Positions 47,629 through 53,643 of a DNA stretch of 53,643 nt are shown here, one piece after another. Within the stretch, counting starts at the first letter, position 1, and each line of letters opens with the position of its first letter. Origin of the DNA: a virus; IMG/VR virus record IMGVR_UViG_3300011115_000699, positions 1 to 53,643 of that record. One strand, written 5' to 3'. Made by a program: the position numbers and the translations under genes. Under the pieces are notes generated by a model. It was given only the letters and a program-made list of their open reading frames with translations, was not told the origin of the DNA and did no database searches.

Positions 47629-48678
47629 ATGGCAATTGCATCTGGTGCAGTCCTGCTTGATACACAGGCTCTTACTCTTGCCGATCAGGCAATCATCTCT
47701 AACGACCCTCTCGTAAAAGAAATTACGAAGGCTCTTCACAAGACCTGGAATGCTCTTAAGGACATTCCTTTGACAACCTCTCCATCCCTTCGCCAAGTTG
47801 GCGTTCGGTTTACGAACCAACAGGGTTCGCTTCCGACGATTAACTGGGCAACGGTCAACGAGGAACCAACGGTTTCCAAGGGCAAACCAAAACAGTACGA
47901 AGAATCCATGTATCTTGTTCGTAACAAGATCCAGGTAGACCACGTACTTCTTGATCAGCCTAACAACATTGTTGATCCAATTGAAGCACAGGTTCAGATT
48001 TTCATGGAATCGTTTGCTTATGATTTCAATACGAAATTCATAAACAATGATCCGACCGCCGCTACCGGCGATACGGATTGTTTCCCTGGACTTCGTTATC
48101 GTCTTGCTAACCCAGATCAGTTTGATATCCCTGGTGAAATGTCTGTCAATGCCGCTGGTACGGACCTTACGACAGCTACTTCGGCTTCTGCTCTTGCTAA
48201 CAACATGATGCTTTACATCCAGCAGTTGTTGGACAACATGAACAGTCCGGACGGAGATGGAGTAGTTCTTTACGTATCAGAGCGCGTCAAGCGGCGTATT
48301 GAATGGGCCATCAGGAATATGGGCATAGGCGCAGGCTTCGACATTACGAAGGACTCGTTTGATCGTCCTGTCGAAAAGTACAAAGCTGCAACTGTTCGTT
48401 CTGTTGGACGCCGCGCAGACGGTGTGACTCACGTCCTTAAAGATGAAACCGCAGCTGGTGTTGAAGCTTCTTCGGCTACTGGTTTGGAATCCATCTATGC
48501 TGTTCGTTATGGCTCCGGCTATGCAACAGGATGGCAGAGCGGTCCATTCAAGCCTACGTACCTTGGTCTTTCTAAGGAAAACGGCGTTCTTCACAACATC
48601 GTTTTTGACTGGGGTGTTGGTCTTTGGATGCCTCACGTTCGTGCTGTAGGACGTGTCTACAACATCAAGGTTGCATAA
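47629..48678 (+). CDS. Major capsid protein
   Basis: The protein has 349 residues. It has elements of HK97-fold capsids of podoviruses: VRFTNQQGSLPTINW, a central KIQVDHVLLDQPNNIVDPIE segment, LYIQQLLDNMNSP followed by VLYVSERVKRRIEWA, and a C-terminal IVFDWGVGLWMPHVRAVGRV. It follows the scaffold gene and precedes a decoration-type gene, the usual order. No cleaved N-terminal delta domain is evident, consistent with a separate scaffold. Confidence 0.88.
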   Translation: MAIASGAVLLDTQALTLADQAIISNDPLVKEITKALHKTWNALKDIPLTTSPSLRQVGVRFTNQQGSLPTINWATVNEEPTVSKGKPKQYEESMYLVRNKIQVDHVLLDQPNNIVDPIEAQVQIFMESFAYDFNTKFINNDPTAATGDTDCFPGLRYRLANPDQFDIPGEMSVNAAGTDLTTATSASALANNMMLYIQQLLDNMNSPDGDGVVLYVSERVKRRIEWAIRNMGIGAGFDITKDSFDRPVEKYKAATVRSVGRRADGVTHVLKDETAAGVEASSATGLESIYAVRYGSGYATGWQSGPFKPTYLGLSKENGVLHNIVFDWGVGLWMPHVRAVGRVYNIKVA

Positions 48679-48688
48679 GGAGTAACTG

Positions 48689-49270
48689 ATGGCACAAGAT
48701 TATCTCTTGAAGTTTGGAGCATTGGCGTTGTCTGCCTTGGCAGAAGCCAACTCTGGTACTCCAACCTTCACCACAAGTTACGTTACGGGACCTGCCTCGC
48801 AGATCTTTCCAACGGTAATTGACCTCGGAGCAATTGGTGGTCAAAATAACCGTTCGGAAATGTTTGCAAAGGTCAACATCAACGTAACAGCTCTTAGTTC
48901 TTCTACAACACTTGCTGATGCTACAAACTACTGGACATTCAATCCAGTTGTTGAAGCAAGTAAAGATGGTACTAACTACAGCATTGTTTCAACATTGCCT
49001 ATTGACATAGCTGCTTCTCGCGTATTTTACGCAGCAGGTGGTGTCACAATTGGCAGTGATGCATCGGTACAGTTGTATGTCCCACTTTATGCACCAGCCG
49101 GTACGATTTCACAGAACTCTTCTGGAGCTGCTGAAGACAACTATCGTTACTTCCGTGTTCGTTTGCTTTGTCGGCCAGGTGTAACTGGCGGTGGTACTAC
49201 CGGTGCTAACCGTACAATTACATTGAATGCTACGGCTGCAATGGTTAACGCTAAAGACGGAGCTATCTAA
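48689..49270 (+). CDS. Capsid cement/decoration-type protein (Bbp16-like)
   Basis: The protein has 193 residues beginning MAQDYLLKFGALALSA. The beta-rich body with VIDLGAIGG, EMFAKVNINVTALS and ASKDGTNYSIVSTLPI matches the pattern of Bbp16-like head proteins that stabilise capsids. It is followed immediately by a larger gene whose product starts with the same M-A-x-D-[YF]-L-L pattern, implying duplication. A terminator lies downstream. Confidence 0.65.
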   Translation: MAQDYLLKFGALALSALAEANSGTPTFTTSYVTGPASQIFPTVIDLGAIGGQNNRSEMFAKVNINVTALSSSTTLADATNYWTFNPVVEASKDGTNYSIVSTLPIDIAASRVFYAAGGVTIGSDASVQLYVPLYAPAGTISQNSSGAAEDNYRYFRVRLLCRPGVTGGGTTGANRTITLNATAAMVNAKDGAI

Positions 49271-49273
49271 GTT

Positions 49274-49302
49274 AAAGGGGAGGGGAAACCCTCCTCTTTT
49301 TT
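49274..49302 (+). terminator. Rho-independent terminator after the decoration gene
   Basis: AAAGGGGAGGG and CCCTCCTCTTT (one G-U pair) enclose GAAA, followed by TTTT. It probably lowers expression of the downstream genes relative to capsid. Confidence 0.85.
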
Positions 49303-49314
49303 GAAAGGAAACGT

Positions 49315-50340
49315 ATGGCAAAAGACTTTTTGCTACAATCGGGAGGCGTGATTGCATCTGCATTCACTATCTCAACATCTGGCACAAAATATTACTCGCC
49401 TCCTGTATCACTTGAACCATTTGGGTCAAACGGCAGTAACAGTTTGTTTGGTCGGTTTATGTTGGCTCCAGGTATTACTTACGCTGCCGTGCCTGGTGCA
49501 GCAACGACATCTGCTTTTCAGTTTGGTTACGATGTCAGTAAAGATGGTTCTACGTGGACCGCTATGCATCAGTCACCAACTGAAACGCAAGCATTTCGCA
49601 CACATGACGTTTACACGATGGTATATGCAACCAACGCAACTACGCCATGTAACCTTAACTATGCAACGTCATCGTCTACAGCAGGTGTTTCAGCTTCGGC
49701 TACCATAACCACTGCACCTGTAGTTTCAATTGGTGATGTAGTTACGTTTGGTGCGACTGCTAACGGTTTTACAACAGGTGTACCGTATTACGTCATCTCG
49801 TCTGTTCCAACCGCTGCATCACAGCCATCTGCAACTAGTACGTGTACTATTCAGGTTAGCCTTACTCCAGGCGGCGTTCCTGTAGTTGGTACTGGTACTG
49901 GTACTCCAACTGTCACACGCTACTACCCTGCATCTGTATCCGTAGCGGTTGGTGATGCACTTGTTGTGTCTGGTGCAACGGTTGCTGGTGCAAACCCAGC
50001 ATCGTTGACGGCAGGAACAGTTTTGTATGTAAACTCAATCACCTCACAAAACTACGCTGGTTATGTTGTAACTCTTGCAACAACCTTTGGTGGTACTGCG
50101 TTTGCACCAACAACGGCGTTTTCAACAGGTACGTTTGTGACACGCGCACTTTCTCCAATGTCAGAGTATTTCTTTACCGTTCCAACAATCAGTGGCTTTA
50201 TTGATCTAAATGGAATTGGTCAGGATGTATACAAGTACGTTCGTGGGTGGGTAACGTGTACGTTCCCATCGGGTGTAAACCCTACTGTTCCATCTGCTCG
50301 TTTTGACTTGGTGCCAAGCCGAGATGGAGCCTATTCCTAA
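49315..50340 (+). CDS. Second decoration-type protein with inserted beta domains
   Basis: The protein has 341 residues with AAAGGAA upstream. The start MAKDFLLQSGGVIASAF and the segment YDVSKDGSTWTAMHQSPTE are clearly related to the 193-residue neighbour (ASKDGTNYSIVSTLP). Inserted at about residues 110-280 are two Thr/Val/Gly-rich beta domains centred on GVPYYVISS and AGTVLYVNSI, like those in the nozzle-like protein. The C-terminal part (GRGWVTCTF-type ending at RFDLVPS) returns to the decoration fold. It is probably displayed on the capsid. Confidence 0.6.
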   Translation: MAKDFLLQSGGVIASAFTISTSGTKYYSPPVSLEPFGSNGSNSLFGRFMLAPGITYAAVPGAATTSAFQFGYDVSKDGSTWTAMHQSPTETQAFRTHDVYTMVYATNATTPCNLNYATSSSTAGVSASATITTAPVVSIGDVVTFGATANGFTTGVPYYVISSVPTAASQPSATSTCTIQVSLTPGGVPVVGTGTGTPTVTRYYPASVSVAVGDALVVSGATVAGANPASLTAGTVLYVNSITSQNYAGYVVTLATTFGGTAFAPTTAFSTGTFVTRALSPMSEYFFTVPTISGFIDLNGIGQDVYKYVRGWVTCTFPSGVNPTVPSARFDLVPSRDGAYS

Positions 50341-50987
50341 TGACACGAGGTGAGATCAAACGGCGCATCCGTCTTCTTGGACGGCACTATTTTGGTTCGG
50401 ATTCGGACCAGGATCCGTTTGGTCTTGACCTCCTCATTTTGGAAGTCACTAATCAGATAGCCAGGTCAACTGACTGCTTTACAGGCAGAAGGTATCTTGA
50501 TCTGGCTGCTGATACATCAGAGTACTGCGCTCCTGATATCTATCGCGTACGTAACGTCCAGGTTAAAAACACCGGCGGTGACTGGCAACGTATGCGCATT
50601 CTAGACGCTTACAACCGTAAGGTTGATATGGTCCGCAATGACGGATCATCTGCATTCCCAACAATAGCCGTGTTTACCGGGATGAACAAGGTGGCTGTGT
50701 ACCCACCACCGGCATCGGCTATTACACAAGGGTTAATGCTTGAAGGATATGCAATCCCTGGAGATTACTGGGTTTACGATTCTAATGGAGTTGCTCAGAC
50801 TATTACAGACGCTACAGAATGTCCGTTACCTGCGGTGGCGCACGACTGTCTTGTCTATGGTGTTCTGGCTCAAAGGGCAATGCAATCTAAAGATGTTGAT
50901 GGCTTTCAGTTGTACCAGGCCCAATATACTGATCGGCTTGGCATGGTTGAATCGTTCGCGGCAAGTTATGCAAGGAGACCAGTGTAA
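50340..50987 (+). CDS. Head-tail connector / adaptor protein
   Basis: The protein has 215 residues; the ATG overlaps the previous stop (TAATG). Features of podovirus adaptor proteins: N-terminal helix MTRGEIKRRIRLLGRHYFG, LILEVTNQIARSTDCFTGRR, then SEYCAPDIYRVRNVQV and VAVYPPP, and C-terminal helices (CLVYGVLAQRAMQSKD). It would sit below the portal and join head to tail. Confidence 0.7.
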   Translation: MTRGEIKRRIRLLGRHYFGSDSDQDPFGLDLLILEVTNQIARSTDCFTGRRYLDLAADTSEYCAPDIYRVRNVQVKNTGGDWQRMRILDAYNRKVDMVRNDGSSAFPTIAVFTGMNKVAVYPPPASAITQGLMLEGYAIPGDYWVYDSNGVAQTITDATECPLPAVAHDCLVYGVLAQRAMQSKDVDGFQLYQAQYTDRLGMVESFAASYARRPV

Positions 50988-51721
50988 TGGCTCTCACAAT
51001 GGCGGAATTAACAACTGAGACATACAAGCTGCTGAACGAAGCAACTAACTCTACGTTGGGCATTGTGAGCGCCGGTGATGGCACTGCAACTGCGCCTAAT
51101 GATTCAGACACTACTATCAGAGGTTTCATTGGTGAAGCCGTATCGGAAATCTGTCGAACGTGCGTGACGTTCCAGGTATCAGGTGATCTTACATACACAA
51201 CGAACACCAGGAATGTTTTGCTTACTAGTATGTCAAACCCTAGTCCTGCGTCTTCTACGATGTGGTTTGTTACTGATGCATACATTGGGTCAACCAGACT
51301 TGTACACGCATCTGAATCTAGTGTTCGCGCTAACGATTTGAATTATGCATCTACAGTAGTTGCAGTATCTACAGGTATTACTAACTGGTACAGGATGGAC
51401 AACTACTCTGTTAATCTCTATCCATATTCCTCAAACGCAACATCTACAGTTGTCAAGGTGTACGGTTACGGCATACCTAATATTACTAACGCTACCGGAA
51501 CATCTTTGTCGTTTATTCCTGATGACTTAATGAAGCAGATGATTCCAGCGTGGGTAGCCACAAAACTTATTATGAAGAACATCGATGATCCAACACTTGG
51601 TAACAGACTGTTCTGGAAGAATTGGTATAACGAAGGGCGAATGAAGCTCTATATGCAGTTGGATGCCGGATTGAGACAAGCCGGTGGTCCATACTCAATC
51701 CCACCAGTGATAATGCAATAA
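50987..51721 (+). CDS. Second connector-type protein
   Basis: The protein has 244 residues; TAATG junction. The layout parallels the upstream gene: helical N-terminus (MAELTTETYKLLNEATN), FIGEAVSEICRTCVTF, a beta-rich centre and a C-terminal YGYGIP, LSFIPDDLMKQMIPAWVATKLI, typical of adaptor/stopper proteins whose last helices carry a tail-facing surface. A paired adaptor is common in short-tailed phages. The exact rank (adaptor or stopper) is not settled. Confidence 0.6.
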   Translation: MALTMAELTTETYKLLNEATNSTLGIVSAGDGTATAPNDSDTTIRGFIGEAVSEICRTCVTFQVSGDLTYTTNTRNVLLTSMSNPSPASSTMWFVTDAYIGSTRLVHASESSVRANDLNYASTVVAVSTGITNWYRMDNYSVNLYPYSSNATSTVVKVYGYGIPNITNATGTSLSFIPDDLMKQMIPAWVATKLIMKNIDDPTLGNRLFWKNWYNEGRMKLYMQLDAGLRQAGGPYSIPPVIMQ

Positions 51722-51766
51722 CAATGCTGAAGGGACAAGAAACCAGTGGAACGACAGGACAACGTG

Positions 51767-52051
51767 ATGGATAAGTTGCATTTTGATTGGAATCAATTGC
51801 TTGCCGGGTTTATTGGCGCAATCATTGGTACCGATTGGCACAAAATTAAAACAGTAATGCAGGGAATCATTATGGTGTTGTCTGGCACAGCATCTGCCAT
51901 TTATTTGACTCCTATGGTTGCCAAACAAATTGGATGGGAGCAACCCCATCAGATGATTGGCTTATCCTTTCTGCTTGGCACACTTGGGCTTAGAACTGTT
52001 CAAGCTTTTAACATCCTTATTGAGAAGGCCCTTAAGAAGGTTAGTGAGTAG
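51767..52051 (+). CDS. Holin candidate
   Basis: The protein has 94 residues from ATG 51767 with AGGA about eight bases upstream; a GTG at 51746 is also in frame. Hydrophobic segments lie at about 11-22 (LLAGFIGAIIGTD), 31-48 (QGIIMVLSGTASAIYLT) and 62-78 (MIGLSFLLGTLGLRTVQAF), giving two or three membrane spans with a basic C-terminus (EKALKKVSE). Size and topology fit a class II or LydA-like holin that forms the inner-membrane lesion for the CHAP endolysin at 17041. No family was confirmed. Confidence 0.6.
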   Translation: MDKLHFDWNQLLAGFIGAIIGTDWHKIKTVMQGIIMVLSGTASAIYLTPMVAKQIGWEQPHQMIGLSFLLGTLGLRTVQAFNILIEKALKKVSE

Positions 52052-53200
52052 ATGGCTCTAACAGAAATTGACTTTCTGTATCCACGAGTAATTATGCCTC
52101 AAGGTGGTGCTATTACTGCTGCGACAAACATCCCGATAAACGGTACTGGAGACATACAAGTATGGATCTGTCAAGCAGACGAAGATATGACCATTACTGC
52201 TGTAGGCTGTCATGTTACTACTAGGACTGGAAGCCCAGGCAACACTGCAACTGGCTTTCGTTTAGGCATTACGTATATTGATGCAACAACAGGCTTTCCA
52301 ACTACAACGCCTACACCCACATGGGCAGACGCTACGTTTAGTGGTGCAGCTGGAACCGCTTATCAGCAGTTTAATGCCACAACAGGAATTACGATAAATC
52401 AAAATTTAATCGCAACATTGACAACACCTGTGACAATTACGAGAGGGACTGTATTCGGTATTTGCGCTGATGCTAACGCTGGTACATGGGATACAGGCAA
52501 TCTTATAAACATAAGAACAGGATTTGTGTCAACGTACCCGTCATATAACTTTCCATACAGCACTGGGATTCTTACTGGTGGTGTTAATGTTGATAACACC
52601 GTAGACTGCCCAACGTTCCTATACAGGTCATCGACTAAAACGTACGGTCAGCCATATGAAACAGTAGCGTCAATAAATAATGATCAAGGCGCTACACCCG
52701 ACGAGTATGGAATGTACTTTAGGTTTGCAACTGGTACTACTAGTACATATCAAATATCTGGAGTTAGATTAGGTTGTTTAGTTGCAGCAGATTTTGATGT
52801 CATTCTTTACGATACAAATGGAACAACAGTATTAGCATCTGTTACAGCAGACTCTAGCATTCAAAATCAAACAACTCATGGTGCTTATAATTATCTGTTT
52901 ACTGGAACTACGTTACCTACGTTAACGGCTGGATCGTATTATAGACTTGTTGTACGTCCTTCTACGTCTACTCCTATGGGGCCTGTTCAGTATTTTACGT
53001 TTAGGACAGATGCTGATAAGACTGCTATTCTTGGAGCTGCTGATGATGTTCAATACACATCACGTACCAATGCTGGTGCATGGACACAAGATACTAACCG
53101 TTTGTTTGCTATGCAAGCAATAGTTGTTGCTCTTGATGCAGGTGGATCAACTGGCGGCATGTTAGTTCATCCCGGCATGACTGGCGGAATGAGAGGCTAA
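52052..53200 (+). CDS. Tail-fibre or receptor-binding type structural protein
   Basis: The protein has 382 residues; its ATG follows the previous TAG directly. The N-terminus MALTEIDFLYPRVIMPQGG is followed by two beta-rich halves with no Cys-knot or enzyme motif. A repeated pattern of Thr/Gly/Asn loops (ITRGTVFGICADANAGTW; SGVRLGCLVAADFDVILY) resembles jelly-roll or carbohydrate-binding modules. The Gly/Met-rich end (GGMLVHPGMTGGMRG) is unusual and may be a flexible linker. Its place beside another fibre-like gene suggests host recognition. Confidence 0.55.
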   Translation: MALTEIDFLYPRVIMPQGGAITAATNIPINGTGDIQVWICQADEDMTITAVGCHVTTRTGSPGNTATGFRLGITYIDATTGFPTTTPTPTWADATFSGAAGTAYQQFNATTGITINQNLIATLTTPVTITRGTVFGICADANAGTWDTGNLINIRTGFVSTYPSYNFPYSTGILTGGVNVDNTVDCPTFLYRSSTKTYGQPYETVASINNDQGATPDEYGMYFRFATGTTSTYQISGVRLGCLVAADFDVILYDTNGTTVLASVTADSSIQNQTTHGAYNYLFTGTTLPTLTAGSYYRLVVRPSTSTPMGPVQYFTFRTDADKTAILGAADDVQYTSRTNAGAWTQDTNRLFAMQAIVVALDAGGSTGGMLVHPGMTGGMRG

Positions 53201-53201
53201 C

Positions 53202-53643
53202 ATGAGTAAGCGATGGATTAAATCTGGCTCAACTTCTCAAACCATAGATATCTTTGTATTGAACTCATCAAGTACAGTTGGAGCTGGTTTAACTGGATTG
53301 GTATTTAACTCTGCTGGATTAACCTGTTACTACCGCAAAGGTGCGTTAGGTGCTGCAACATCAGTCACACTTGCTACTCTTGCGTTAATTACAACAGCAT
53401 GGTCAACAGGTGGGTTCAAAGAAGTAGATGCCACGAATATGCCCGGCCTCTATAGATTTGACATACCTAATGCTGCGTTAGATACCGCTGGTATAACTGT
53501 CATCTATTTTAAAGGAGCAACCAACATGGCTCCTGTTGTACTTGAGATTGAAGTTGTAGCAGTTGATGTATTTGACGGCGTACGAATGGGCTTGACCTCA
53601 CTTCCAAACGCTGTTGCTGGCGCAATCAATGGTGTTCCGTTAT
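53202..53643 (+). CDS. Tail-fibre-like protein, N-terminal part (3' cut by window edge)
   Basis: Opens with ATG 53202, one base after the previous gene's stop, and is still open at the last base (147 codons plus one base). The sequence (MSKRWIKSGSTSQTIDIFV, then GLTCYYRKG and MPGLYRFDIPNAAL, ending GLTSLPNAVAGAINGVPL) follows a small-protein pattern seen in phage tail regions, where a beta-domain is followed by a linker with LPNA. The leftover base plus bases 1-2 of the window make a Ser codon leading into the frame that ends at 542. Confidence 0.75.
   Translation, partial: MSKRWIKSGSTSQTIDIFVLNSSSTVGAGLTGLVFNSAGLTCYYRKGALGAATSVTLATLALITTAWSTGGFKEVDATNMPGLYRFDIPNAALDTAGITVIYFKGATNMAPVVLEIEVVAVDVFDGVRMGLTSLPNAVAGAINGVPL

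Overview
The window is the genome of a tailed bacteriophage, most likely a short-tailed (podovirus-type) lytic phage. It carries terminase, portal, scaffold, major capsid, head-tail connectors, a nozzle-like protein, internal/ejection proteins, endolysin and a holin candidate. There is no integrase, no lysogeny repressor, no tape-measure/tail-tube set, no tRNA and no CRISPR array. The two ends of the window fit together in frame: the gene starting at 53202 runs off the right end with one base left over, which completes a codon with bases 1-2 and continues as the open frame ending at 542. The natural map is therefore probably circular (circularly permuted), and the window was cut inside a tail-fibre-like gene. 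The host cannot be named. Several genes have a -10 box 5-7 bases before the ATG and no ribosome-binding site, an arrangement common in Deinococcota and Actinomycetota.

Layout. 39.2-53.6 kb and on through 1-18.0 kb (+ strand) is the late region. It runs: small basic proteins, TerS candidate, TerL, small membrane protein, portal, scaffold, capsid, decoration proteins, connectors, holin candidate, fibres, nozzle, two glycine-rich internal virion proteins, a giant 2842-residue polyvalent protein, endolysin, small basic protein. 17.8-26.6 kb (- strand) is a tightly overlapping replication/recombination operon: VRR-NUC nuclease, Rad52-like annealing protein, coiled-coil Gam-like protein, HTH replication protein, helicase-loader candidate, DnaB helicase and several unknown genes. 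26.6-32.4 kb is an unusual, visibly more G+C-rich accessory island. Its - strand genes share one leader ending in TACGTTATG, and they are separated by hairpins, G-runs, mini-palindromes and about 2.3 kb with no convincing gene. 32.4-34.6 kb (+) is an early-type cluster with three Tad2-like (DUF2829-like) candidate anti-defence proteins. 34.7-39.1 kb alternates: thyX and dut (-), ssb (+), a cytosine methyltransferase with DUF3310-like and LuxR-like genes (-).

How it works together. The phage codes for helicase, loader, initiator-like protein, SSB, annealing protein and nuclease, but no DNA polymerase or primase was recognised, so it probably recruits host polymerase in the lambda/P22 manner. 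ThyX and dUTPase supply nucleotides. Two cytosine-C5 methyltransferases (one free, one built into the giant, probably injected, virion protein) and the Tad2-like trio suggest layered protection against host defences.

The most interesting items are the giant protein (zincin peptidase, a possible ART-like segment, a complete C5-methyltransferase motif set, and an LPD-type C-terminus), the Tad2-like cluster with an HTH fusion, and the accessory island with its repeated leader, its mini-hairpin family with a conserved loop, and a dispersed TACYTGCGKG element. All functional calls come from reading the sequence; no database search was run.
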